Shown here piece by piece: positions 7,151 to 15,975 of a stretch of DNA of 24,418 nucleotides; the stretch's first letter is position 1; each line of letters opens with the position of its first letter. This DNA comes from Porticoccus sp964608185 (GTDB lineage: Bacteria; Pseudomonadota; Gammaproteobacteria; Pseudomonadales; Porticoccaceae). The notes beneath the pieces are model-generated. The model was not told the origin of the DNA and ran no database searches. It saw nothing but the letters and a program-made list of their open reading frames with translations. The stretch spans positions 1 to 24,418 of the forward strand of contig CAZSMR010000017.1 in NCBI GenBank assembly GCA_964608185.1, read 5' to 3'. The position numbers and the translations under genes were made by a program.

Positions 7151-8544
7151 TATAACTCCTTGATCAATGGCTCTTGATTGTTGCGGGATCTCTCTTTTAT
7201 TTCATCTACTAACTTAGTATGAAACCCCTGGAAACTGCCATTACTCATCACAACAATATGAGTAAATCCATTTATGCTATCTAATGTTTTCTGAAGAAGT
7301 TGGTTAATATCGACAAAAATATGCGTTAGAGTAAGACTCTCACTCAAAGTATCCTCCATCGACCAGCCTATATCTTCGGGCTTATACCATAAAACCTCAT
7401 CTGCTAAATTGACAGAATCAGCTATTTGATTCTTATTAGCGCCAGTTTTCATAGTATTTGAGCGAGGCTCAATGATAGCAACTATTTTCTGAGCACCAAC
7501 TCTATTTCTGAGGCCTTTTAATGTAGCGGAAATAGCTGAAGGGTGGTGGGCAAAGTCGTCATATACAATTACATCGTCTATCTCAAGAATTTTTTCCATG
7601 CGCCGCTTGACACCCAAAAATTCACATAACGCTCTACAAGCTATTCGAGGATTAATGCCAACATGATTGGCTGCTGCAATTGCAGCTAATCCATTCCTTG
7701 CATTATGGTCACCAGTTTGCGTCCATGAAACAGTCCCTTGAGCTTCTCCATTATAGGTAACAGAAAATATTGAGCTATCACTACTGATTGAAGCTAAATT
7801 CCAATTGCCGCTTTCACCCATATATTCAAGCTCTGACCAACATCCTCTGTTAATTACTTCTCTTACATTAGAATCATTTGATGGTGAGATAATTAAGCCT
7901 TGGTTAGGCACGGTTCTAATAAAATGGTGAAATTGAACCTGGATAGCATTGATGTCCTCAAAAATATCTGCATGATCAAATTCTAAATTATTAAGTATAG
8001 CTGTACGAGGCCGATAGTGGACAAACTTAGAGCGTTTATCAAAAAAAGCGGTATCATATTCATCCGCCTCTACGACAAAAAATTTTGAATCTCCTGTACG
8101 CGCTGATATATTAAAATTATTGGGTATCCCTCCAATAAGAAAACCAGGCTTCATATCAGCATATTCAAGAATCCAGGCAAGCATACTAGAGGTTGAAGTT
8201 TTTCCATGGGTTCCAGCAACTGCTAGAGTCCATTTATCTTTAAGAAAGTAGTCATGCAACCATTGAGGGCCTGAAGTATAAGGCAGGTGATTTTCAAGCA
8301 CATACTCTACTGCAGGGTTGCCCCGAGACAATGAGTTACCTATAATTACAATATCTGGAGAGGGCTTAAACTGCGAAAGATCATCATAACCTTCGATCAA
8401 TTTAACATCTAATTTCTCTAGTTGTGTGCTCATCGGAGGATAAACGTTTGTATCACTCCCTGAAACTTGATGCCCTAAAGTTTTAGCCAGCTGTGCTAAA
8501 GAACCCATAAAAGTTCCACAGATTCCTAAAATATGAATATGCAT
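7150..8544 (-). CDS. mpl: UDP-MurNAc:L-alanyl-gamma-D-glutamyl-meso-DAP ligase
   Basis: Mpl reattaches the recycled murein tripeptide to UDP-MurNAc in the cytosol, short-cutting peptidoglycan synthesis. The protein follows E. coli Mpl closely: MHIHILGICGTFMGS at the N-terminus, SDTNVYPPMS, the ATP loop GTHGKTST at 111-118, ILNNLEFDHADIF, and DDFAHHPSAI in the C-terminal domain. I place the start at ATG 8544 (464 aa), where the family begins. The frame stays open to 8592, but the extra 16 residues match nothing. The presence of Mpl implies meso-diaminopimelate peptidoglycan and active recycling. The gene is divergent from the phosphofructokinase and its stop overlaps the ubiX start. Confidence 0.97.
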   Translation of the reverse strand: MHIHILGICGTFMGSLAQLAKTLGHQVSGSDTNVYPPMSTQLEKLDVKLIEGYDDLSQFKPSPDIVIIGNSLSRGNPAVEYVLENHLPYTSGPQWLHDYFLKDKWTLAVAGTHGKTSTSSMLAWILEYADMKPGFLIGGIPNNFNISARTGDSKFFVVEADEYDTAFFDKRSKFVHYRPRTAILNNLEFDHADIFEDINAIQVQFHHFIRTVPNQGLIISPSNDSNVREVINRGCWSELEYMGESGNWNLASISSDSSIFSVTYNGEAQGTVSWTQTGDHNARNGLAAIAAANHVGINPRIACRALCEFLGVKRRMEKILEIDDVIVYDDFAHHPSAISATLKGLRNRVGAQKIVAIIEPRSNTMKTGANKNQIADSVNLADEVLWYKPEDIGWSMEDTLSESLTLTHIFVDINQLLQKTLDSINGFTHIVVMSNGSFQGFHTKLVDEIKERSRNNQEPLIKEL

Positions 8545-8633
8545 TCTGTAACGTCTACCTATTTGATGATTTAAAAACTTATAGAGCAACATAACTGAAT
8601 TTGAACATCATGCAAGCTTCGGTAAGTAAAAAA

Positions 8634-8661
8634 ATACTACCTACATGAGCACAAATTACAA
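8634..8661 (-). promoter_or_regulatory. Candidate mpl promoter
   Basis: On the minus strand, TTGTAA (8656-8661) and TAGTAT (8634-8639) are spaced 16 bp apart, about 85 bases before the mpl ATG. Just beyond, at 8666-8680, is a small inverted repeat (TGAGA-5 nt-TCTCA) that could be an operator between the divergent genes. Both calls rest on pattern only. Confidence 0.3.
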
Positions 8662-8743
8662 CAATTGAGAATAAATCTCATAAAACATGCAACCTACCCC
8701 GACTTTAAAGTATCATTAGCCGCTCTTGGAAGATGGCTGAATA

Positions 8744-10033
8744 GTGAGCAAAAATATGTCCAATAACACTAAACAAAAGAAAAATGCTTTTTATGCCCAG
8801 TCGGGCGGAGTAACTGCAGTCATTAATGCCACAGCTTGTGGGTTAATTGAAGCTGCTCGAAAAAACTCAAATAAAATTGGTAATGTTTATGCTGGACGTA
8901 ATGGAATTATAGGGGCTTTGAGAGAAGAGTTGATTGATACGAACCAAGAATCTCAGGATGCAATAGCTAGCTTAAGATTCTCTCCTTCAGGAGCTTTCGG
9001 GTCATGTCGTTATAAGCTCAAAGATTTTGAGGATAGTAAAGTCGAATATGAGCGGCTAATCGAAGTCTTTAAGGCACATAATATTGGATACTTTTTTTAC
9101 AATGGTGGAGGAGATTCTGCTGATACCTGTCTTAAAGTTTCGCAAATATCACAACAAATGGGTTACCCTATTCAGGCCATACATATTCCCAAAACTGTAG
9201 ATAATGACTTACCTTATACGGACAACTGTCCTGGTTTTGGTTCTGTGGCTAAATACATTGCAGTGTCAACAAAAGAAGCTAGCCTAGATGTCGCCTCAAT
9301 GTGTGAATCCTCAACTAAGGTTTTTATCCTTGAGGTTATGGGCCGTCATGCAGGATGGATTGCAGCTGCAAGTGCACTTGCAGCAGAAAAAGCTGGTGAT
9401 CCACCTCATATTATTTTGTTCCCTGAGGTTCCTTTTTCTCAACAAAATTTTCTAGATAAGGTTCAAAAAACAGTCTTAGAGTACGGCTATTGCGTTGTGG
9501 TTGCCTCAGAGGGTACAAAATATGCAGATGGTAAACTAATTTCAGGTTCAACGAATAAAGATGCATTTGGACACCATCAACTTGGAGGTGTAGCTCCATC
9601 GCTTGCTAGTATGGTCAAAAGCTCTTTGGGTTATAAATATCACTGGGCACTAGCGGATTATCTTCAGCGATCTGCTCGTCATATAGCTTCTGCTACAGAT
9701 GTTGCTCAAGCGTACGCTGTGGGTCGTACTGCAGTAGAATACGCACTTGCAGGGAAAAATTCGGTCATGGTTACTATTGAACGAAAAAAAGGTATTAATT
9801 ACTCCTGGGGTCTAGGAGAAGCAAATCTAACTGATATAGCAAATCAAGAAAAAAAGATGCCGAAAAATTATATCACTAATGATGGCTATGGAGTGACGCG
9901 AGAAGGAATTGACTACCTCTTACCTCTTATCCAAGGAGAGGACTACCCGCCCTATCATAATGGTGTGCCTGAATATAAAAAGCTGGCCAATATACCCGTA
10001 GAAAAAAAACTCGAAGAATCATATGAGATATAA
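8744..10033 (+). CDS. PPi-dependent 6-phosphofructokinase
   Basis: This reversible phosphofructokinase uses pyrophosphate instead of ATP, serving both glycolysis and gluconeogenesis. The 429 residues match the Xanthomonas-type enzyme from AQSGGVTAVINA (18-29) to the C-terminal EKKMP block. The phosphoryl-donor loop reads NGGGDSADT (120-128). The aspartate in this position is the known marker of PPi specificity; ATP enzymes carry glycine there (GGDGS). The preceding residue is usually N in relatives (GGNDS) and is G here. PKTVDNDL (149-156) holds the catalytic aspartates and MGRHAGW (199-205) the substrate loop. The start is GTG 8744 with GGAAGA 10 nt upstream; ATG 8756 is an equal alternative. 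No ATP-dependent enzyme is in the window. Confidence 0.92.
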   Translation: MSKNMSNNTKQKKNAFYAQSGGVTAVINATACGLIEAARKNSNKIGNVYAGRNGIIGALREELIDTNQESQDAIASLRFSPSGAFGSCRYKLKDFEDSKVEYERLIEVFKAHNIGYFFYNGGGDSADTCLKVSQISQQMGYPIQAIHIPKTVDNDLPYTDNCPGFGSVAKYIAVSTKEASLDVASMCESSTKVFILEVMGRHAGWIAAASALAAEKAGDPPHIILFPEVPFSQQNFLDKVQKTVLEYGYCVVVASEGTKYADGKLISGSTNKDAFGHHQLGGVAPSLASMVKSSLGYKYHWALADYLQRSARHIASATDVAQAYAVGRTAVEYALAGKNSVMVTIERKKGINYSWGLGEANLTDIANQEKKMPKNYITNDGYGVTREGIDYLLPLIQGEDYPPYHNGVPEYKKLANIPVEKKLEESYEI

Positions 10034-10069
10034 AAATAATTATCCTATATTTAATCTAAATTAAATTCA

Positions 10070-10092
10070 AAATTACTACCTCTAAGCTAGGT
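10070..10092 (+). terminator. Weak hairpin downstream of the phosphofructokinase
   Basis: In the 196-bp gap after the phosphofructokinase, TACCT and AGGTA form a 5-bp stem around a 7-nt loop (about 10076-10092), with ATTA/TAAT able to extend it past a bulge. T-rich DNA follows some 20 bp later. The rest of the gap, up to the AAAGGAA ribosome site of the next gene at 10216-10222, shows a CATAAT -10-like box near 10190 but no clear -35. Confidence 0.25.
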
Positions 10093-10229
10093 AATATGTC
10101 TCTCGAGTTTTCTTGATTTTTTAACGGGTTTATTCTATTTTAATTACATAGAAAATATCAGTATGGTGCTCCACTCTTCCTTTCTGTCATAATGTATAAA
10201 AAATTATCAAACATTAAAGGAATTACCAG

Positions 10230-13102
10230 ATGTCTAATCGGTTGCTAGCACTCTATGAAAAGTCAATTTTATTGCATCCAGTTGCTTCCATAGCATTTGT
10301 AATATTAGTTGCTATTACAATGGGCTTCGGTCTTCCAAATTTCAAGTTAGATGCTTCTGCAGATTCTTTAACTCTGGAAAATGATACCGCTCTTGCATAT
10401 TATCGCGAATCACTTCAAAAGTATGGAAGCAGTGATTTTCTTGTAGTTACCTACACACCATATGCAGGCGATCTATTTGATGATAAATCTCTTCAAACTC
10501 TCGATGAGATGCACAAAGAATTAGAAAAAATAAATGGTGTAGCTAGCGTGATGTCCATGATGAATGTGCCATTATTGTATAGTCCAAAAATTACCGTATC
10601 CCAACTCAAAGACGCACCACGTACTCTATCTCTCCCAGATGTTGATAAAGATATGGTTCGTAAGGAGTTTCTAGAAAGTCCTATTTACAAGGATTTGATT
10701 CTCAGCAAAGATGGCCAAACTACAGCACTACTAGCCACAATGAAGTTGGATAAAAAATATTTATCTCTAGTCAATTCTCGAGATACTCTAAGAATTAAGC
10801 GTGATACTGAAGGCTTAGCTCCTGAAGAAATTATTGAACTAAAAAATATAAGTAAAGAATTTCTTGACTATCGGACTCTACGGGCAGTAGAAGAGCGTCG
10901 AAGAGTTGCAGAAATACGCGAAAAAATGTCTAAATATAAAGGCGATGCCCAAGTATTTCTGGGTGGTTCCAGCATGATAACAGCTGACATGGTTGACTTT
11001 ATTAAAAGTGACTTGAATATTTTTGGTGCCGGCATACTATTATTTATAATTGCAACTCTGGCTGTAATTTTTAGGCAATTACGTTGGGTTGTTTTGCCTC
11101 TAGTAACCTGTGTTTTGTCTGTAGAAATAATACTTGGATATCTGAGCTGGATTGACTGGCGCCTAACTGTCATTTCTTCTAATTTTGTGGCACTACTCTT
11201 AATAATAACTCTAGCACTAACAATCCACTTAATAGTTCGCTATAGAGAACTATTAAGTGACGGGCCTGATAGAGATCAAATTGATCTAGTTCGCGATACA
11301 GTGCGGCATATGATTCTTCCTTGCATTTATACAGTTTTAACTACAGCGGTTGCATTTATCTCTTTGGTTGTGAGTGGTATTCGACCAGTTATTGATTTTG
11401 GTTGGATGATGACAATGGGCATTGTATTAGCGTTGTTCCTTGCGTTTATAATTATCCCCGCTGGAATGATGATACTGGGTAAAGCAAAAAACAGTGGCTC
11501 GGGAGATAACTCTGCGACTTTTACTCTACATTTCTCACGTTTTACAGAAAAATTTGGAGGCGTGGTGCTATCACTTGCATTAATAGCGGGGATCGCAAGT
11601 GCTTGGGGCATATCACAACTGCAAGTTGAAAACCGCTTCATAGACTACTTTCGATCCCATACAGAAATACATCAAGGGCTATTATTGATTGATAAAAAAT
11701 TAGGCGGGACCACGCCTCTAGAGATTATTTTAAATGCTCCACCAAGCATAGATGATGGTTCTTTGAGTTTTGATGAAATAATGGCTTCGAGCGGAGAAGC
11801 CAGCTCTGCGGCAGCTGATGATCCATATGGAGACCCATTTGGCGGGGCCTATGAAAATAGTGGTGAAGAGGATAAGTCAGAAACCACTCCAGCATTCGAC
11901 CCTTTTGCTGGAATGTATGAAGAAAACGATCAAGAAACTGCCACTGAAACCACTCCGGCATTCGATCCTTTTGCTGGAATGTATGAGGATGAAGAGCTAG
12001 CTGAATCAAATGATGCTTTTGCTGATAGTGACATTATTGGTGTTACGCAAGTGGATGTAGNNNNNNNNNNNNNNNNNNNNNNNNNNNNNNNNNNNNNNNN
12101 NNNNNNNNNNNNNNNNNNNNNNNNNNNNNNNNNNNNNNNNNNNNNNNNNNNNNNNNNNNNTCAAATGATGCTTTTGCTGATAGTGACATTATTGGTGTTA
12201 CGCAAGTGGATGTAGTCGAAGATAGCTACTGGTTAACAAGTGCTGGTATAGAGGATATTCGAAAAATACATCTTTACTTAGAATCATTACCGGAGATCGG
12301 TAAGGTTAGCTCTTTGGTGACAGTTACTGATGTTGCATCGGACTTATCTGGGCACAAGTTAAACGACCTCGAACTAGCCTTTATGTCTTTAATGCTATCA
12401 AAAGAAAATGCTGAACTTCTTGTAAATCCCTATATAGACGAAAAAACCAATCAAACTCGAATCACTATGCGGGTGAATGAGACTCAGGGGGAGCTGAATC
12501 GACAAGAGCTTCTAAACAAAATTCACTTATTTGCTGTTAATGAAGCTGGATTCACTGAAGAACAAGTAAACTTTACAGGTATTTTGGTGTTATACAATAA
12601 TATGCTGCAAAGCCTATTTCACTCTCAAATTATGACAATGGGTGCCGTATTTCTTGGAATAATGACTATGTTTATGATTTTATTCCGTTCTATCTCAATA
12701 TCCCTTATTGCGATTTTGCCTAATTTTTTAGCTGCAGGTGTTGTTCTTGGAGGTATGGGAATAGCTGGCATACCTCTAGATATGATGACGATTACAATTG
12801 CAGCGATCACAGTAGGTATTGGGGTAGATCATGCAATCCATTATATAACTCGATTCAAGAGAGAATTTTCGATTGATGGTGATTATATAGCGTCTATGCA
12901 CAGGGCGCATGCAAGCATCGGTCGCGCCCTATTTTATACAGCGATTACTATAATAATGGGTTTCTCTATTTTGGCATTATCTAACTTTATACCGTCCGTT
13001 TATTTTGGGTTACTTACGGCTCTTGCTATGCTGGCAGCCTTGCTTGGATCAATGACATTATTACCCAAATTAATCTTAATCTTTAAACCACTTGGAAAAT
13101 AA
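10230..13102 (+). CDS. MMPL/RND-superfamily exporter (HAE3-like), interrupted by an assembly gap
   Basis: This is an inner-membrane RND-type exporter with the duplicated topology TM1-loop-TM2-6, TM7-loop-TM8-12. TM1 is near residues 17-35. The second half carries the helix motif VGIGVDHAIHYITRFKRE, typical of MMPL proteins; the first half has the related LALTIHLIVRYREL. The cargo is unknown (lipids or hydrophobic compounds in relatives). The frame appears broken at 12061-12160 because 100 N plus a 55-bp repeat add 155 nt, not a multiple of three. Removing the N run and one copy of the repeat joins ...TQVDV directly to VEDSYW... and gives a single frame of 905 codons. The second periplasmic loop carries an acidic repeat insert (residues about 508-610). 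AAAGGAA lies 7 nt before the ATG. No partner outer-membrane or adaptor gene is adjacent. Confidence 0.85.
11817..12011 (+). repeat. 22-residue (66-bp) tandem repeats in the MMPL gene
   Basis: Two adjacent 66-bp units start at 11880 and 11946. Their first 41 bp differ at only two positions, both silent, and both encode ETTPAFDPFAGMYE followed by an acidic tail. A third, diverged unit precedes them (GDPFGGAYE, around 11830). The units are in frame, so copy-number changes would keep the protein open. The assembly gap begins 49 bp after the second unit, so further copies may be missing. Confidence 0.75.
12006..12215. other. 100-N scaffold gap flanked by an identical 55-bp sequence
   Basis: The 55 bases at 12006-12060 are identical to the 55 bases at 12161-12215, immediately on either side of the N run (12061-12160). 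Two contigs that end and begin with exactly the same k-mer, joined by a standard 100-N spacer, are typical of de Bruijn-graph assembly with k=55. The gap is therefore probably zero or negative in length. The alternative is a real repeat with missing units between. Confidence 0.9.
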
Positions 13103-13114
13103 TACTCTAATTTA

Positions 13115-13139
13115 TCCTGAGGATCTAAAAAGCCTCGGA
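13115..13139 (+). terminator. GC-rich stem-loop between the MMPL gene and proA
   Basis: TCC-T-GAGG (13115-13122) can pair with CCTC-GGA (13133-13139), giving seven pairs with one bulged T and a 10-nt loop. It begins 12 nt after the MMPL stop and ends 13 nt before the proA start. No T-run follows, so it may end the MMPL transcript weakly or be a leader structure of proA. Confidence 0.35.
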
Positions 13140-13152
13140 ATTAAATACTAGT

Positions 13153-14415
13153 ATGCGGGATTTCATGAATATCAAATCTTATATGAAGACAATAGGCCAA
13201 AAAGCTAGAGTTGCTTCTAAAATAATTGCTTCGGCAAATAGTGATACTAAAAAATTAGCCTTAGTCTCTATTGCAGATGCTCTTAATAGCCATCGTAAAG
13301 ATATTTTAGAAGCGAACTATATAGATTTAGTAAATGGAAAAAATAATGGCCTAGATCATTCCTTGATGGACAGGCTAGAGCTGAATGAATCAAGAATAAG
13401 CGCTATGGTCGAAGGTGTTCATCAAGTATCTAACTTACCAGATCCAATTGGTGAAATTACAGACCTAATTGATAGACCTAGTGGGATACAGCTTGGAAAG
13501 ATGCGTGTGCCCTTAGGTGTTATTGGTATTATTTATGAATCACGCCCTAATGTAACAGTTGACGCTGCAAGCCTTTGCTTAAAGTCAGGTAATGCTACTA
13601 TTTTAAGAGGCGGAAGTGAGGCTATCGAATCGAATCAGGCTATTTCAAACTGCATTAAACAAGGACTATCTGTTGCAAAACTTCCAGAATCAGTTGTTCA
13701 ACTCATAGAAACAACAGATAGAGAAGCTGTAGGTGAACTGATAGCTATGCCAGATTATGTAGATGTAATTGTTCCGCGTGGAGGAAAAGGTCTCATTAAG
13801 CGAATAATTAAAGATGCAAGAATACCGATGATTAAGCATCTGGATGGCATTTGTCACGTATATATTGATGATAAAGCTGATTTAGATATGGCATTTAATA
13901 TTGCATTAAATGCTAAGACTCATCGATACGGGGTATGTAATGCTATGGAAACATTATTAGTTGCCAAGGATGTTGCCAAAAATATCCTTCCAAGATTAGC
14001 CAAAGCTTATGCAGAAAAAAATGTTGAATTAAGAGGGTGCGAAAGGACCCAACTGTTAATCAATTGTAATCCTGCGGCTGAAAGTGACTGGAGTACAGAA
14101 TTTTTAGCGCCAATTTTATCTATCAAAGTTGTGGAAAATATAAGTGAAGCAATAGCTCATATTGCTTGTTATGGATCTCAACATACAGATTCTATAATCA
14201 CCCAGGAAAATTCTAGAGCTCTTCGTTTTATTAGAGAGGTAGATTCAAGCTCTGTTATGCATAATGTCTCAACCCGTTTCGCTGATGGTTTCGAGTATGG
14301 ACTTGGTGCAGAAATTGGTATTTCCACTGATAAAATACACGTCAGAGGCCCAGTAGGACTTGAAGGTTTAACTTCACAAAAATGGGTTGTATTTGGGCAT
14401 GGTGAAATTCGCTAG
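13153..14415 (+). CDS. proA: Gamma-glutamyl phosphate reductase
   Basis: ProA reduces gamma-glutamyl phosphate to glutamate semialdehyde with NADPH, the second step of proline synthesis. The 420-residue protein has the aldehyde-dehydrogenase-like core VPLGVIGIIYESRPNVTVDAASLCLKSGNA in its first half, the VPRGGKGL segment (208-215), and the catalytic cysteine C262 in VCNAMETLL. DSSSVMHNVSTRFADGFEYGLGAEIGIST follows near the end. The start is ambiguous: ATG 13153 has no clear ribosome site, while ATG 13165 has GGGA 4 nt upstream. proA-nadD-rsfS-rlmH is a conserved gammaproteobacterial cluster. proB, the preceding enzyme, is not in the window. Confidence 0.97.
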   Translation: MRDFMNIKSYMKTIGQKARVASKIIASANSDTKKLALVSIADALNSHRKDILEANYIDLVNGKNNGLDHSLMDRLELNESRISAMVEGVHQVSNLPDPIGEITDLIDRPSGIQLGKMRVPLGVIGIIYESRPNVTVDAASLCLKSGNATILRGGSEAIESNQAISNCIKQGLSVAKLPESVVQLIETTDREAVGELIAMPDYVDVIVPRGGKGLIKRIIKDARIPMIKHLDGICHVYIDDKADLDMAFNIALNAKTHRYGVCNAMETLLVAKDVAKNILPRLAKAYAEKNVELRGCERTQLLINCNPAAESDWSTEFLAPILSIKVVENISEAIAHIACYGSQHTDSIITQENSRALRFIREVDSSSVMHNVSTRFADGFEYGLGAEIGISTDKIHVRGPVGLEGLTSQKWVVFGHGEIR

Positions 14416-14442
14416 AAACCGCCCTATTTTGGTAATATATTA

Positions 14443-15111
14443 ATGTCTTTAAAATTGAATAAACAAACTGGTATAGGTTTATTTGGTGGGACCTTTGATC
14501 CTGTTCATATGGGTCATCTGAAGACAGCTGCGGAACTAAAAAAATTATTTCAACTTAAAGAAATGAGAATGATACTCAGTGCAAGACCACCGCATAGAGA
14601 CACTCCCTCTAGTAACCCAGATCATCGACTAAAAATGCTTAAGATTGCCTTGAATGGAAAAGAAGGCAAAGGTTTAATTCTTGATAAAATAGAATATGAG
14701 CGTATTGGGCTCTCGTACACACTAGATACTGTAATAGCAGTTCGTAGCCAAGCAGGTCCAGAAGTTTCTATATGTCTTTGTTTAGGCATGGATTCCTTTT
14801 CCAGCATGGATAGTTGGAGCGACTGGAAAAAACTCTTAAATATAGTGCATATAGTGGTTGCTAATCGTCCAGGGTGGGAGCAGCCAAGAAATGGGGCAAT
14901 ATATGAGGTCATAAAAAAGCATAGAGCTACCGATACATTAGATTTTCATCGATCTCCATCAGGCAAGATTTTTCTAATGAAATTCACTCCTATGTGTATT
15001 TCATCAACTGCTATACGCAAAGGAATTGCTCAAAAGGTTTCTATACGTGGATTGTTACCTGCAGAAGTCGCTGAATACATACAAACAAATAAACTTTATC
15101 AAAGAATATAG
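14443..15111 (+). CDS. nadD: Nicotinate-mononucleotide adenylyltransferase
   Basis: NadD adenylates nicotinate mononucleotide to deamido-NAD in the cytosolic NAD pathway. The 222 residues begin with the nucleotidyltransferase signature GLFGGTFDPVHMGH (12-25), which holds the HxGH motif. A PPHR block follows at about 49-52 and the C-terminal ISSTAIR motif near residue 187, both typical of the family. The gene lies 27 bp after proA. The ribosome site of rsfS (AGGA, 15110-15113) overlaps its stop codon, so the two are co-transcribed. Confidence 0.96.
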   Translation: MSLKLNKQTGIGLFGGTFDPVHMGHLKTAAELKKLFQLKEMRMILSARPPHRDTPSSNPDHRLKMLKIALNGKEGKGLILDKIEYERIGLSYTLDTVIAVRSQAGPEVSICLCLGMDSFSSMDSWSDWKKLLNIVHIVVANRPGWEQPRNGAIYEVIKKHRATDTLDFHRSPSGKIFLMKFTPMCISSTAIRKGIAQKVSIRGLLPAEVAEYIQTNKLYQRI

Positions 15112-15119
15112 GATGTTTA

Positions 15120-15461
15120 ATGAAGAAAATAATAGATGTCGTTCGTAAGGCCCTTGAAGAAATCAAAGGGAAAGATATCGCTATTCTTGATGTAACAGAT
15201 GTTACTGATGTAATGGATACGATGATCGTAGCCAGTGGTAGCACTAATCGTCAAGTTAAAGCGCTTGCAAATACAGTGATCGAAGATGCAAAAAAAGCTG
15301 GATTTCAACCGATAGGGGTTGAAGGTATGGAGGATGGCGAATGGGTTCTAGTAGATCTAGGGGATATAGTTATCCATATTATGCAACCAGCCATAAGGGA
15401 ATTCTATGAATTAGAAAAGTTATGGTCTGTTCGGCCGAATGATCCTGTTGCTAATAATTAA
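15120..15461 (+). CDS. rsfS: Ribosomal silencing factor RsfS
   Basis: RsfS binds ribosomal protein uL14 and blocks subunit joining when nutrients are scarce. The 113-residue product has the conserved DTMIVASGSTNRQVKALANTV and EGMEDGEWVLVDLGDIVIHIMQPAIREFYELEKLW, which include the GEW-VL-D-GD--VH signature. A short DVTDVTDVMD run (about 24-33) comes from a near-perfect 9-bp repeat but does not change the family length. AGGA lies 6 nt before the ATG. The usual downstream partner rlmH follows 19 bp after its stop. Confidence 0.95.
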   Translation: MKKIIDVVRKALEEIKGKDIAILDVTDVTDVMDTMIVASGSTNRQVKALANTVIEDAKKAGFQPIGVEGMEDGEWVLVDLGDIVIHIMQPAIREFYELEKLWSVRPNDPVANN

Positions 15462-15480
15462 TTATTCTGATTGGAAATAT

Positions 15481-15948
15481 ATGTACGTAAAAATCATTGC
15501 GGTAGGCACTAAGATGCCTGAATGGGTTCAGGTTGGTTGTAGTGAGTATTTGAAGCGAATTCCAAAAGAGCTCAATGTTCATTTTATTGAAATCCCAATG
15601 GCCCAGAGAACCAAAACAACCGAAATCAGTCGAGCTATTGCAAAGGAAGGTGAAACTATGCTGAAGGCTATCGAGACGAATGATAAGGTTATTGCCCTTG
15701 ATCTAAACGGTAAATATTGGAAAACCGAAGAGCTTGCAAAAAATATTCAAGATTGGAAGCAGTCGGGCAACAACTTTAGTTTATTGATTGGCGGTCCAGA
15801 CGGTATTGCTCAAAGCTGTATTAACCGTGCTGATAAACTATGGTCACTCTCACCACTTACTCTTCCGCACCCGTTAGTACGTATTTTATTAACTGAACAA
15901 ATTTATCGCGCTTCGACAATTAATATCGGGCATCCATATCACCGTTGA
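15481..15948 (+). CDS. rlmH: 23S rRNA pseudouridine-1915 N3-methyltransferase
   Basis: RlmH is a SPOUT methyltransferase that methylates pseudouridine 1915 in helix 69 of 23S rRNA on assembled 70S ribosomes. The start at ATG 15481 gives 155 aa, matching E. coli RlmH, and has TGGA 5 nt upstream. The open frame reaches back to 15439 inside rsfS, but the extra residues are not family sequence. Key blocks are IIAVGTKMPEWV at the N-terminus, SLLIGGPDG (SAM-binding knot) and the C-terminal LTLPHPLVRILLTEQIYRA followed by GHPYHR. It ends the proA operon. mrdA and rodA, which often follow, are replaced by a convergent gene. Confidence 0.96.
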   Translation: MYVKIIAVGTKMPEWVQVGCSEYLKRIPKELNVHFIEIPMAQRTKTTEISRAIAKEGETMLKAIETNDKVIALDLNGKYWKTEELAKNIQDWKQSGNNFSLLIGGPDGIAQSCINRADKLWSLSPLTLPHPLVRILLTEQIYRASTINIGHPYHR

Positions 15949-15950
15949 TA

Positions 15951-15975
15951 AAAGAAGATCGCATTAGGTTTCTTT
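15951..15975. terminator. Weak inverted repeat between rlmH and the orphan gene
   Basis: AAAGAA (15951-15956) and TTCTTT (15970-15975) form a 6-bp stem right after the rlmH stop. The stop codon of the minus-strand gene (15964-15966) lies in the 13-nt loop. The short stem has a single G:C pair, so this is a low-confidence bidirectional terminator, listed because it repeats the pattern at the other convergent pairs. Confidence 0.3.

Noticed and set aside
11725..12009. Open reading frames on the opposite strand and in a shifted frame over the MMPL repeat
   Set aside because: They are shadows of the 66-bp coding repeat: same period, no ribosome site, and proline/histidine-rich composition typical of antisense of acidic repeats.
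12206..13102. A separate 298-residue gene starting at GTG 12206
   Set aside because: It continues the upstream MMPL gene once the gap artefact is removed, has no ribosome site, and contains only the second half of an RND transporter.
15199..15228. 9-bp repeat in rsfS (DVTDVTDVMD) as a possible insertion
   Set aside because: Alignment by eye with E. coli RsfS shows no extra residues there; the repeat is chance codon similarity within a normal-length segment.
15439..15480. Longer RlmH starting inside rsfS
   Set aside because: ATG 15481 has a proper ribosome site and gives the standard RlmH length and N-terminus. The extra residues are not conserved family sequence.
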